Notes: a model not told the origin generated them from the sequence alone. DNA of 64,000 nt from Pontiella sp037132875 (GCA_037132875.1 JBAHZU010000130.1:11841-75840), one strand, 5' to 3'; counted from the stretch's first letter, positions 55,113 through 63,839 are shown. Numbers and translations are program-made.

Positions 55113-56300
55113 TTAGAAGCTTAACGCCTTTCGCAGCAGGTCAATTTTGTCGGTCTTTTCCCAAGGGAACTGCGAGCGGCCGAAATGGCCATAAGCCGCC
55201 GAATCGCGATAGCTCCATCCGTTCGGGGTCGTCAAACCAAGATCCGCCACCAATGCGCTGGGGCGGAAATCAAAGATCTCACCCGATTTCAGAATTTCCT
55301 CAAGGGCTCGATCTTCCACCTTTCCGCTCCCATACGTATCCACATTAATGCTCAATGGTTTGGGCACGCCTATCGCGTACGCCACCTGAATTTCGCATTT
55401 GTCTGCCAGCCCAGCCGCAACAATATTTTTGGCCGCATAGCGCGAATAGTAGGCTGCAGAACGATCCACCTTAGTTGAATCTTTGCCGGAGAACGCACCG
55501 CCACCATGGCTACCCACGCCGCCATAGCTGTCGACAATGATTTTACGCCCGGTCAGCCCCGCATCACCATGCGGGCCGCCGATTACAAATTTACCGGTCG
55601 GATTGATGAAATATTCGGTATCCTCTTTCAGCAGACCGGTCGGCGACAGAACCTCTTTGCACACCCGGATCAGGTCGTTCCGAATCTGGTCGAGAGAAAC
55701 GTCGTCGGTCTGATGCGAAATCACCACCGTATCGATGGAAACGGGCTTACCCCCGGCATGCCTGACAGAAACCTGAGATTTTGAATCGGGACGAAGATAA
55801 GCAATATCCCCCGCTTTACGGATTTTCTGCAGTTCATCCAATAGGCGGTGGCTATAGGCAATCGGAGCCGGCATCAGTTCTGCCGTTGCATTAGAAGCAT
55901 ATCCGAACATCATGCCCTGATCGCCAGCACCTTGCTCAGAAAAAAGACCTTCGCCCTCGGTGACCCCTTGAGAAATATCTGGAGACTGTCCGTGCAGACG
56001 ATTGATGTATTCAAAGGTTTTGTCGCAAAATTCCAGTTCTTCACGATCGTATCCAATCGCACGCACCACGTCGCGGGCAATGGCTTCGGGATCAATTTGG
56101 TCCCAACCCGCGCAGGTGATTTCACCCGCGTTGACCACCAGATTGGTGGTGGTTAGCGTTTCACAGGCCACGCGGCTTTTGGGATCCTGAGCAAGACATG
56201 CATCGAGAATGGCATCAGAGATTTGGTCACATACCTTATCAGGGTGCCCTTCAGACACCGATTCGGATGTAAAAACATGATCTACGCGGATTTTACTCAT
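55113..56300 (-). CDS. metK: S-adenosylmethionine synthase
   Basis: Makes SAM from methionine and ATP, 395 residues. Signatures GHPDKVCDQISDAILDACL, GAGDQGMMFGYA, GGPHGDAGLTGRKIIVDSYGG and GGGAFSGKDSTKVDRSAAY are all present. I looked for a SAM- or SAH-responsive riboswitch in the short leader (56301-56465) and saw none. Transcribed divergently from the HAD hydrolase. Confidence 0.97.
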   Translation of the reverse strand: MSKIRVDHVFTSESVSEGHPDKVCDQISDAILDACLAQDPKSRVACETLTTTNLVVNAGEITCAGWDQIDPEAIARDVVRAIGYDREELEFCDKTFEYINRLHGQSPDISQGVTEGEGLFSEQGAGDQGMMFGYASNATAELMPAPIAYSHRLLDELQKIRKAGDIAYLRPDSKSQVSVRHAGGKPVSIDTVVISHQTDDVSLDQIRNDLIRVCKEVLSPTGLLKEDTEYFINPTGKFVIGGPHGDAGLTGRKIIVDSYGGVGSHGGGAFSGKDSTKVDRSAAYYSRYAAKNIVAAGLADKCEIQVAYAIGVPKPLSINVDTYGSGKVEDRALEEILKSGEIFDFRPSALVADLGLTTPNGWSYRDSAAYGHFGRSQFPWEKTDKIDLLRKALSF

Positions 56301-56443
56301 TTTCTAAACCTCTATTCGTTTATTCGGATTTGTGAATATATGCAAAATCTAACGAACTCACTGCGGCAGATCGACAAAATTCGGTAATAAATATGGCCTT
56401 TTTACATCACATCCTTGATACTTTTTGCCCATCAACGGAGAGC

Positions 56444-56458
56444 TTCCAATCCTTGGAA
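56444..56458. repeat. 15-bp palindrome TTCCAA-TCC-TTGGAA
   Basis: Perfect copy ending 7 bp before the start codon of the HAD hydrolase, so its right arm may overlap the ribosome-binding position. Confidence 0.85.
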
Positions 56459-56465
56459 CTGATTT

Positions 56466-57350
56466 ATGAGAGCATTTACTAAAGACGACCTGATTAACTT
56501 TCTTCCAACCCATGAAACATTTATCGGAATTGATTCCGATGGGTGCGTGTTTGACACAATGGAAATCAAGCAAAAGGGCCACTTTCACCCCGCCATCATC
56601 CGGAATTGGGGGCTCGAAGCCATCGAAATTCAAGTGCGGGCGGCGGCCGAATTCACCTATCTCTACTCGCCCTATCGGGGACTCAATCGTTTCTTAGGAC
56701 TCTGCAAAACCTTTGAATTGCTGAACGACTGGCCGGAAGCGCGCGACAACGCCGCCCTGCCCGACCCCACCGATCTGCATATCTATTGCGATTCAGGACT
56801 CCCACTCAGCAATGCCACCCTCCAATCCGAGGCCCTTCGCACGGGAAGCACCCTCCTGGCCGAAGCCTATCAGTGGAGCGTCGACCTCAACGAGGATATC
56901 GATCTCAACATGCCCGAACCTCCCGTTTTCAAAGGAGCGAAAGAAGCCCTTCAGCGCATCGCCAAAACCTCCGATGCCATCGTGGTTTCCCAAACGCAGG
57001 CCGTGGCCCTGCTGAAAGATTGGTACCGCGACGACCTCGCCCAATATGTTTCCGTCATTGCGGGCCCCGAGCTGGGCAGCAAGATTGACGACTTTAATAT
57101 GGCCGCGGTCGACCGCTATCCGGCGAACGCCATGCTCATGATGGGCGATGCCCCCGGCGATATGGCGACTGCCCAAGCGATTGGTTGCAATTTTTTTCCC
57201 ATCAATCCCGGCCACGAAGTCGAAAGCTGGACGCGCTTTCTCGATGAAGGCCACAACGCCTTTCTGAAGGGCGGCTTCTCCCCAGCATATCAGCAACAAC
57301 TCATCCAAGAATTCAAGGCCCTGCTCCCCCGCACCCCGCCTTGGAAATAA
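56466..57350 (+). CDS. HAD-superfamily hydrolase
   Basis: A 294-residue phosphatase-like protein. Motif I is IGIDSDGCVFDTM (D-x-D-G), motif II is IVVSQTQ, and motif IV is MMGDAPGDMATA. A large helical cap lies between residues about 40 and 150. The substrate is unknown. larB follows 56 bp downstream in the same direction. The ribosome site is unusual, since a palindrome copy occupies that position. Confidence 0.78.
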   Translation: MRAFTKDDLINFLPTHETFIGIDSDGCVFDTMEIKQKGHFHPAIIRNWGLEAIEIQVRAAAEFTYLYSPYRGLNRFLGLCKTFELLNDWPEARDNAALPDPTDLHIYCDSGLPLSNATLQSEALRTGSTLLAEAYQWSVDLNEDIDLNMPEPPVFKGAKEALQRIAKTSDAIVVSQTQAVALLKDWYRDDLAQYVSVIAGPELGSKIDDFNMAAVDRYPANAMLMMGDAPGDMATAQAIGCNFFPINPGHEVESWTRFLDEGHNAFLKGGFSPAYQQQLIQEFKALLPRTPPWK

Positions 57351-57406
57351 AAATAAAAAGCACGGAGAGTTCTTCGAGCCTTCGTGTTAACCATGAGGTT
57401 TAAGCT

Positions 57407-58171
57407 ATGGAAGTGGATAAATTAGAAGCCCTGCTCAATCAGTTTAAAAAGGGCGAGGTCGATCTGCCCAACATCCTCGCCACTCTAAAGCAGCTCCCGT
57501 TCGAGGATATGGGATTTGCCAAAGTGGATCATCATCGAGCACTGCGCACCGGCCACCCCGAGGTTATTTTCTGCCAGGGAAAAACGCACAATCAAGTGGA
57601 AAAAATTTTCCAAGCCTTGGAAAAATATAACGACCGCATTCTAATGACTCGCGCGGAACCCGCACTGTTCCACCATTTGGAAAAAGTGGATCCCCGCCTG
57701 GAATACAACGAGCTCGGCCGAACGATTACCCTGAAAAAAACAGAAAAAGAAAAAACAGGTAACGTGCTCATTCTTTCCGCCGGAACAGCCGATATGCCCG
57801 TCGCCGAAGAAGCCTACGAAACCGCTTCGATTGCGGGGGCTCAGGTGGAACGAATTTATGACGCCGGTGTGGCCGGAATCCATCGGCTTCTAGCACATAC
57901 CGAAAAAATACAGCAAGCACGAGCCATTGTTTGCGTGGCCGGAATGGACGGCGCCCTGCCCTCCGTGGTGGGCGGACTTGCCGCCTGCCCCGTGATTGCC
58001 GTACCCACGTCAGTGGGCTATGGCTCACACTTTAATGGGATCGCCCCCCTCCTCACCATGCTAAACTCCTGCGCCCCAAATATTACCGTTGTGAACATCG
58101 ACAACGGATTCGGGGCCGGCTTCAATGCGGCCCTAATTAATACCCTGGGAAATGATCCGAACCCTCGTTGA
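57407..58171 (+). CDS. larB: Nickel-pincer cofactor biosynthesis carboxylase LarB
   Basis: A 254-residue protein of the AIR-carboxylase-like family. LarB carboxylates and hydrolyses nicotinic acid adenine dinucleotide, the first step to the nickel-pincer nucleotide. Signatures include FEDMGFAKVDHHRALRTGHPEVIFC, VLILSAGTADMPVAEEAYETA, VAGMDGALPSVVGGL and VPTSVGYGSHFNG. No larC, larE or larA is in the window, so partners must lie elsewhere. A palindrome copy encodes F-Q-A-L-E. Confidence 0.93.
   Translation: MEVDKLEALLNQFKKGEVDLPNILATLKQLPFEDMGFAKVDHHRALRTGHPEVIFCQGKTHNQVEKIFQALEKYNDRILMTRAEPALFHHLEKVDPRLEYNELGRTITLKKTEKEKTGNVLILSAGTADMPVAEEAYETASIAGAQVERIYDAGVAGIHRLLAHTEKIQQARAIVCVAGMDGALPSVVGGLAACPVIAVPTSVGYGSHFNGIAPLLTMLNSCAPNITVVNIDNGFGAGFNAALINTLGNDPNPR
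57608..57622. repeat. 15-bp palindrome TTCCAA-GCC-TTGGAA
   Basis: Perfect copy inside larB, read as F-Q-A-L-E. Confidence 0.85.
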
Positions 58172-58633
58172 ACCAAACCACCACACGTCAAGCGCGCGCC
58201 TCAAGAATACCCAGCGGAACAAGCATTTGCACCGGCATGTAGGGCGGGGGCGGCAGGAAGAAGAATCGCATCATAAGCCTCACCGCCGCCTTTTCCTCAA
58301 AGCCCCATCCCCGTTTTCGTGATGCAGGCACACGCATTCGCCCCCAGCGCCTTGCAACCCCTTCCGATGCCTCGGCACACCATTCGAAAGCCACCTTCCT
58401 CTCCCCACCATTCCTCGCAAAATCTTAGTTGATTTTATCTAATGCCTTAGCTAACGTTTCGTTCCGTACCCTAAAAAAACGGAAAAATAAACGGTGACGA
58501 AGCTTAAAAACAGCGGATCTGAAAGGAAGCACCCACATCGCCAAAGGCCTACGGCCTAGGCCCCTCTTCCCTTTCCGATATAATTGCACCCGAACAAAAC
58601 TCCATCCCCCCGATTTTCAAAAAAAGGAGAAAT
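58172..58633. other. Intergenic region with PEP-CTERM gene promoter elements
   Basis: About 460 bp. Near its right end are TATAAT (58579-58584) and an inverted repeat (58546-58562). The left part has no supported gene; a minus-strand frame at 58188-58394 has no ribosome site or recognisable motif. Confidence 0.45.
58546..58562. promoter_or_regulatory. Inverted repeat at the PEP-CTERM gene promoter
   Basis: GGCCTA-CGGCC-TAGGCC, perfect 6-bp arms, covering the expected -35 position of the TATAAT box at 58579-58584. Candidate operator; no -35 consensus is visible. Confidence 0.35.
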
Positions 58634-59182
58634 ATGAAAAAACAACTCATAATGTTATCCACAATCCTGCTCTGCGTAGCTACGCAGGCAGGTATTATCG
58701 TGTCGGATCTCAGCTACACATCGGATTCCCTCACATTTACCATGACCGGCGATCTATCGGGATATGAAGAGCCGGGGGGGGGTAAAGATGAACTTAGTAT
58801 TTCCTATACAGGAGATCTGGGTTTATCAACGAACAATACGTCTGTTGGTAACTCCTGGACCGAAACACCTTTTAGCATAGGAATAGCCAGTGATGGATTG
58901 ACGGGATCATGGCCCAACAACTCCTTGGACCCGTACACTTGGTGTAGATTTAATTCTGATCTATCCAATGAAACGACCGCCTCTGGAATTTCTGTCACGG
59001 TAACGTTTGATCAAGGCGTACTCAATACAGAAGCCACCACGGGTGAATTCGTCTTTTATTGGGGCTTGCCGAGCACCGGAACAGAACTAACGCACACCGT
59101 GATCCCCGAGCCGGCCACTTTCGGGCTTATCGCCATATTCGGCGGGGGCATTTTTGCCGTACGCCGTATCTTTATCATCTAG
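58634..59182 (+). CDS. PEP-CTERM sorting-domain protein
   Basis: A 182-residue secreted protein. A signal peptide (MKKQLIMLSTILLCVATQAG) leads a Ser/Thr/Gly-rich beta-type domain with no recognised family. The C-terminus is a standard PEP-CTERM signal: VIPEPATFGLIAIFGGGIFAV then RR, that is the PEP motif, a hydrophobic helix and basic residues. Such proteins are processed by exosortase and sent to the surface or matrix. No exosortase gene is in the window. An AAAGGAGA site precedes the ATG, and a hairpin terminator follows. Confidence 0.88.
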   Translation: MKKQLIMLSTILLCVATQAGIIVSDLSYTSDSLTFTMTGDLSGYEEPGGGKDELSISYTGDLGLSTNNTSVGNSWTETPFSIGIASDGLTGSWPNNSLDPYTWCRFNSDLSNETTASGISVTVTFDQGVLNTEATTGEFVFYWGLPSTGTELTHTVIPEPATFGLIAIFGGGIFAVRRIFII

Positions 59183-59672
59183 CCGTAGACCCAGAAAACA
59201 CCCGCGGGCGGAGATTCTTTTCATCAGAATCCCGCCCGTCTTCCGTTTTTATTTAAGGAGGATCCGCCTTTTGAATACCGGAGAATACCGAGCGGGTTCT
59301 CGAGCCTCCGAAACGTGCGCCTCCCCCGTCAGGAGGCCGCCCCCAGAAAGCGCGCTATCCTTCAGCCATTTCGCACCCCATGCCAACGCGGGCGATCCGA
59401 CCCCGCCCCCTTATTCCTGCTGGAACCTACGGAAAATGCAGAGGCCATATTTGGTGCAAATCGATATTTGAGGCTCCAAACCGCACCCGCGCGAAGAAAT
59501 GAAACCTCGCAGATGAGCCCCGCGCGTAACAGACATCGCAGGGCTCTGCTTCGCAGGTTCTGCAATGGCAGGAAAGTTTAAGCTCAGCCGTTTCCATTTC
59601 CACAAACCAATCCGCTTGATTAATGCGCGTTCTTTGGAGATATTTCACGTTTTGTAACTAAGGAGTCATTTA
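59183..59672. other. Intergenic region before efpL with structured repeats
   Basis: About 490 bp. It starts with the PEP-CTERM gene terminator. At 59503-59559 an imperfect inverted repeat (AACCTCGCAGATGAGCCC facing GGGCTCTGCTTCGCAGGTT) could fold in RNA. No open frame here has a convincing ribosome site or domain. Confidence 0.4.
59205..59254 (+). terminator. Terminator of the PEP-CTERM gene
   Basis: CGGGCGG(A)GATTCT pairs with AGAATCCCGCCCG around a short loop, one bulged A, followed by a T-rich stretch. Confidence 0.7.
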
Positions 59673-60239
59673 ATGGTAAAAGCATCTGAACTGAAAAAAT
59701 CGCACGTCATCGATATCGACGGCTCGCCGCATGTCATCGTAAAAATTGGCCAGCAGGCCCCTACCGCCCGCGGAGGAGGAACCATCTATAAAGTGCGTTT
59801 TCGCAATGTTTCCACCAAAGCCAAAGTGGATAAGATCTATCGCGCCGATGATCCGTTGCAGGAAACCTCGTTCGATACACAAGAAGTATCCTACGACTAT
59901 AAAACGGTCGATCGCTATGCCTTTATGGATTTGGAAACCTACGAATCATTCGAACTCACCGAAGAAGATGTTGCAGACATCCTCCCCTTCCTTATCGAAG
60001 GGATGGAAGGAATTACCGCCCTAATTTCAGAAGGGAAAATCCTGGCCTTGCGCATGCCGGACACCATTGAGATGGAAATTATGGAATGCCCGCCCGCCAT
60101 GAAAGGGGCTTCCGCCACCTCCCGCACCAAACCCGCCACACTGACCACCGGACTGATTGTTCAGGTGCCCGAATACATCTCGCCCGGCGAAACCATTAAG
60201 GTCGACACCAAAGAGCGTAAATTCCTCTCCCGCGCATAA
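59673..60239 (+). CDS. efpL: Elongation factor P-like protein (EfpL/YeiP)
   Basis: A 188-residue EF-P paralogue that helps ribosomes past difficult peptide sequences. Residues VKIGQQAPTARGGGTIYKVRFRNV match YeiP: the loop carries TARG with Arg33, where true EF-P has the modified Lys or Arg. Three beta domains fill the length, ending in VQVPEYISPGETIKVDTKERKFLSRA. It is distinguished from EF-P by the S/APTARG motif and SATSRTKPATLTTG. An AAGGAG site lies upstream. Confidence 0.9.
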   Translation: MVKASELKKSHVIDIDGSPHVIVKIGQQAPTARGGGTIYKVRFRNVSTKAKVDKIYRADDPLQETSFDTQEVSYDYKTVDRYAFMDLETYESFELTEEDVADILPFLIEGMEGITALISEGKILALRMPDTIEMEIMECPPAMKGASATSRTKPATLTTGLIVQVPEYISPGETIKVDTKERKFLSRA

Positions 60240-60546
60240 ATCTAAAAAATGCCGTTACCCAGTGGGTCGTAGCTACGAGATTTGAGTCCGGACGGCGTAG
60301 TTGCCTATTCCGAGGGGCTCAAACCGAAGTCGATACCGCAAAATCGGCACCCCGAAAGGGAGAGATACGATGCTCCGCCGGATTCACGAGGCCCGCTCTC
60401 TGAATTTGACCACACGGCGGCGGGCGGAACCACGACCCCTTCAGCGAGGCGGAGCACGGAAAGCGGCACAAACAATTTAAATAAGGCTCCAGCCGCCTCC
60501 CGCACCATCCACGGGACCGAATTAATCAAGCAAACCGGAGATCCTC
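60240..60546. other. Intergenic region before the Dus gene
   Basis: About 305 bp, GC-rich. An open frame crosses it into the dus gene in another reading frame but shows no domain or ribosome site. No terminator or RNA recognised. Confidence 0.4.
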
Positions 60547-61512
60547 ATGAATTCCCCCACCCTCATTTTGGCCCCCATGCGCGGCATCACCACCATGCAC
60601 TATCGGCAGGCGTTTGTGCACCATTTCCAAGGGCTGGATATGGAGATGGCTCCATTTATCTCGACGGTCAATGCGGATCGGATCAACCCAAAGCTCCTGA
60701 AAGATGTCCTGCCGGAAAATAACTCCGGCCTGCCCCTCATTCCGCAGGTCATTGGCAACAAGGCCGATGACTTTGTGCAGATGAATATCGCCCTGCATGA
60801 TCTCGGCTACCACGAGGTCAACTGGAATATGGGGTGTCCCCATAAGCCCATCCGTAAAAAACGACGCGGATCAGGCCTGCTCGCCTATCCAGACACCGTC
60901 GACACCCTGCTCGACCAAGTGTGCGAGCGAAGTCCGGTGAAACTTTCCGTGAAGGTGCGGCTGGGCGTGGTGGACAAATCCGAACTCATGAAACTCATCC
61001 CCGTGCTGAACCAATATCCGCTGAGCGAAGTCATTATCCACCCACGCACTGCCGAACAAATGTATAACGGTTCGGTGGATCTCGATGCCTTTGCAGACGC
61101 GTTCGCCGCGCTGGAACACACCGTTTGTTATAATGGCGACATCAACGACCTCGCCTTTTTCCAATCGGTGGAAAAACGATTCCCAACCCTTAATCGGTTC
61201 ATGCTCGGCCGCGGCCTGTTGGCCAACCCGTTTCTTTGCGAAGAGATCAAGGGCAACACATCCTCCCCGACCAGCTCGGCCCACCGGATTGAACGCATTC
61301 AGGCCTTCCACGACGATCTGCTTGCTCGCTACGAATCGGTCCTACATGGCGACCAGCCCGTCTTAGGAAAAATGAAGGAATTCTGGACCTATCAGACCCT
61401 GCATCTTTCCAATGGTCGGAAAATGTTTAAGAAATTAAAAAAAGCGCAGCATCTCTCCTCGTACAAAGCCATCGTCTCCGAGTTTTTGGCCGAGGCAGAA
61501 TGGACGGCCTGA
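60547..61512 (+). CDS. tRNA-dihydrouridine synthase
   Basis: FMN enzyme that reduces uridine in the tRNA D-loop. The 321 residues have the TIM-barrel start LAPMRGITTMHYR (usually LAPMxGxTD), the catalytic Cys in NMGCPHK, KLSVKVRLGV, IIHPRTAEQMYNG and GLLANPFL. It is shorter and more divergent than DusA/B/C, so the position it modifies is not assignable. GGAGATC precedes the ATG. Confidence 0.9.
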   Translation: MNSPTLILAPMRGITTMHYRQAFVHHFQGLDMEMAPFISTVNADRINPKLLKDVLPENNSGLPLIPQVIGNKADDFVQMNIALHDLGYHEVNWNMGCPHKPIRKKRRGSGLLAYPDTVDTLLDQVCERSPVKLSVKVRLGVVDKSELMKLIPVLNQYPLSEVIIHPRTAEQMYNGSVDLDAFADAFAALEHTVCYNGDINDLAFFQSVEKRFPTLNRFMLGRGLLANPFLCEEIKGNTSSPTSSAHRIERIQAFHDDLLARYESVLHGDQPVLGKMKEFWTYQTLHLSNGRKMFKKLKKAQHLSSYKAIVSEFLAEAEWTA

Positions 61513-61563
61513 AATCACACGATTTGCATTGCTTCCGCCACCCATCTCTTTTGAAATGAGCCT

Positions 61564-62436
61564 ATGAAAAAAATTGGTCTAACATTAGGGGGCGGAGGAG
61601 CCAAAGGGTTTGCGCACATCCCCGTGCTTGAAGTTTTCGACGAACTAGGCATCAAACCCTATTGCATGACCGGAAGTAGCATTGGCGCCATTCTTGGTGC
61701 GCTCTATGCCGCCAACCATAGCGCACGAGACATCGGGCAAATGATCGACGACTTGATCATTAAACCCAGAAAATCATCGCTGAAGGATCTATTCAGAAAT
61801 CGCGATTCCTTTAAATTCCTCCAATTGATCGATCCCCAATTCAGCCTAAAACCCAAAGGCCTGATCAAAGGCGACAAGCTGCTTCAGTTCTTATCGGAAC
61901 AACTCGGAATCGATACCTTTGAAGAGCTGTCCATTCCACTCAAAGCGGTGGCCACCGACTTCTGGCGAAAAGAACAGGTGGTCTTCAGCCAAGGCGAACT
62001 GATGGTTGCGCTTCGTGCCACCATGGCCATCCCCTTTGTATTCACCCCCGTCACCTGGCAAGATCGAGTGCTGGTAGACGGTGGGCTGGCAAATCCTGTG
62101 CCGCACGACCTGCTCAGTGCCGCGTGCGATATCCGTATTGCCGTAAACATCCTGGGAACAAGCACAAAACCCAAAACAAAAACACCGACCCCACTCCAGT
62201 CCATGTTGAATACCTGCGAAATCATGCAGAGCATCATGGCCAAAGATAAATTGGCAAACCACCCCGTCGACATCTATCTGCAACCCCCGATCACCGACAT
62301 TGAAATGCTCGATTTCCACAAGGCCGAAATCATCTGTCAGCAAGGGCAAAAAGTGAAAGACGATTTCAAACGACAACTTGCACACCTGCTGGAAGCGCCC
62401 ACCCCCGAGCGAGCGGAAATTCGGAGCACCCCCTAA
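61564..62436 (+). CDS. Patatin-like phospholipase family protein (RssA-like)
   Basis: A 290-residue serine lipase-fold protein. The oxyanion loop GGGGAKGFAH, nucleophile elbow GSSIG and catalytic Asp in DGGLANPVP are intact, so lipid acyl hydrolase activity is likely. No signal peptide, so cytosolic or membrane-associated. The stop codon overlaps the start of the next gene (TAATG). Confidence 0.93.
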   Translation: MKKIGLTLGGGGAKGFAHIPVLEVFDELGIKPYCMTGSSIGAILGALYAANHSARDIGQMIDDLIIKPRKSSLKDLFRNRDSFKFLQLIDPQFSLKPKGLIKGDKLLQFLSEQLGIDTFEELSIPLKAVATDFWRKEQVVFSQGELMVALRATMAIPFVFTPVTWQDRVLVDGGLANPVPHDLLSAACDIRIAVNILGTSTKPKTKTPTPLQSMLNTCEIMQSIMAKDKLANHPVDIYLQPPITDIEMLDFHKAEIICQQGQKVKDDFKRQLAHLLEAPTPERAEIRSTP

Positions 62437-62906
62437 TGCGCCCGGATTGGCTCATAATCGATGGCTACAACTTGTTGCATGTCGTTGACGAACTCAAAGC
62501 GTTGCTTCGTTCCGATCTCTCGTTGGCCCGGCATCGGTTCATCCGATTGATTGAAAACACCGCTCACCGAATGGCACCACAGACCACCGTGGTATTTGAT
62601 GGCAAGGAAGCCGGACAAGATTCCGCACTAACAGCCAAGCATCTTGAAATCTATTTTTCCCCAAGCAAGCATACCGCCGACACCATTATCGAACGATTGG
62701 TCGCCAAATTTGAAAGCCCTGAAAAAATCCTCGTCGTCACCTCCGACCGCGCCGAAGCCGATGCCGTTTTAAGCGATGGAGCCCAAGTCATGTCGTGCCA
62801 CGAATTCCTGGCGCAATGCAAAATCGATTCCAAAAAAAGTATCCCAAAAAGAACACGCCCCGGCGAACAACCGAAGCTCGGCGATCTATTCCCCGACGGA
62901 TTGTAA
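62436..62906 (+). CDS. NYN-domain (YacP-like) RNA-binding nuclease
   Basis: A 156-residue protein with the YacP/NYN pattern: LIIDGYNLLH at the N-terminus, TVVFDGKEAG, and VVTSDRAEADAVLSDGA, giving the set of acidic residues of a PIN-like metal site. YacP-type proteins cleave RNA. Translationally coupled to the patatin gene. It overlaps the PfkB gene by 21 bp at the 3' ends. Confidence 0.87.
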   Translation: MRPDWLIIDGYNLLHVVDELKALLRSDLSLARHRFIRLIENTAHRMAPQTTVVFDGKEAGQDSALTAKHLEIYFSPSKHTADTIIERLVAKFESPEKILVVTSDRAEADAVLSDGAQVMSCHEFLAQCKIDSKKSIPKRTRPGEQPKLGDLFPDGL

Positions 62907-63824
62907 AACAACCTCCTGCTTTAGCCGCGCCACATCGGCCGGCCGCAGAAAACCCGACAACAGATTCAAGGCATTGGCCGCGCCACACGCCATTCCCTCC
63001 ACCACCGCCCGACCCATCGGCTCTCCAGCATTCAACGCCACCGCAATCCCCGCCGTCACCGCATCTCCGCTACCAATGGGATTCACCGCTTTAATTTTTG
63101 GAGGAACAAGTTCCACGGTCTGGAAATCATCCATATAGAAGGCCGGTTGACTCCCCCGCGTAATCAAAACCGACTGAGCACCCAACGCCCGAAGCCTTCG
63201 GCATCCATCGAGCAGTTTCGCTTCGCCCGTGGCCGCCCTTAATTCCGCCTCATTAATCTTCACCAACATCGGTCGATGCGGCAATGCCATCAGTAGCGGT
63301 GTTCCCTGTGTATCCAACAAAACAGACGCCCCTTTTTCAGCGACCAGCTGACAAATCACCGCATAGCCCTCCTCCGGCGCCCCGGCCGGCAGCTTGCCCG
63401 ACACCGCAACCACCGCGCCAAAAAGGTCCAAGGTTTGGAACAACTCAAGCATCCGCTGCCAATCAGAAGCAGAAATCGGAGGCATTTCCTCCACCAACTC
63501 CGTCGCATCAGGACCACCTTCCTCCAACAGCGTTTGGCAGACTCTGGTTTCGCCCTCCACCTCCAGATGCCGAAAACCAATCCCCTCCGCCATTAACATT
63601 TTTTCCAAGAGTCGCCCATTGGGACCCCCCACAAATTCAACCAATTCCGCCGACGAACCCAGCTGACTCACCATCCGGGCCACATTGGCCCCCTTCCCCC
63701 CAATGCCAATCGTGGCGTTGACCGCCCGATTCACGGCCCCTTTTTCAACTTTTTTAAACTCAAGGATACGCTGTACACATGGCGTAAATCCGCAACAGAT
63801 AATGGGTTTCGTAGATCTCTTCAT
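62886..63824 (-). CDS. PfkB-family hexose kinase (1-phosphofructokinase-like)
   Basis: About 312 residues. The N-terminal substrate region IGGKGANVARMVSQLG and C-terminal ATP/anion-hole motif NPIGSGDAVTAG (catalytic Asp) define PfkB. It resembles FruK/LacC kinases, which act on fructose-1-phosphate or tagatose-6-phosphate; the exact sugar is not assignable. The ATG at 63824 lies only 9 nt after a TATAAT box, so the mRNA may be nearly leaderless. A one-mismatch palindrome copy is read as FQTLD. Confidence 0.87.
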   Translation of the reverse strand: MKRSTKPIICCGFTPCVQRILEFKKVEKGAVNRAVNATIGIGGKGANVARMVSQLGSSAELVEFVGGPNGRLLEKMLMAEGIGFRHLEVEGETRVCQTLLEEGGPDATELVEEMPPISASDWQRMLELFQTLDLFGAVVAVSGKLPAGAPEEGYAVICQLVAEKGASVLLDTQGTPLLMALPHRPMLVKINEAELRAATGEAKLLDGCRRLRALGAQSVLITRGSQPAFYMDDFQTVELVPPKIKAVNPIGSGDAVTAGIAVALNAGEPMGRAVVEGMACGAANALNLLSGFLRPADVARLKQEVVLQSVGE

Positions 63825-63833
63825 AGGTAAAAA

Positions 63834-63839
63834 ATTATA
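63834..63839 (-). promoter_or_regulatory. -10 box of the PfkB kinase gene
   Basis: Perfect TATAAT on the minus strand, 9 nt before the ATG. A -35 is poor. Predicts a transcript starting at or within a few bases of the start codon. Confidence 0.4.

Noticed and set aside
56301..56465. SAM riboswitch before metK
   Set aside because: The leader is short and shows none of the conserved stems; none found.
60282..60722. 146-codon plus-strand frame overlapping the Dus start
   Set aside because: Out of frame with the clear Dus gene and without any domain.
63284..63721. Proline-rich plus-strand frame
   Set aside because: Antisense to the PfkB kinase gene; composition is a shadow effect.
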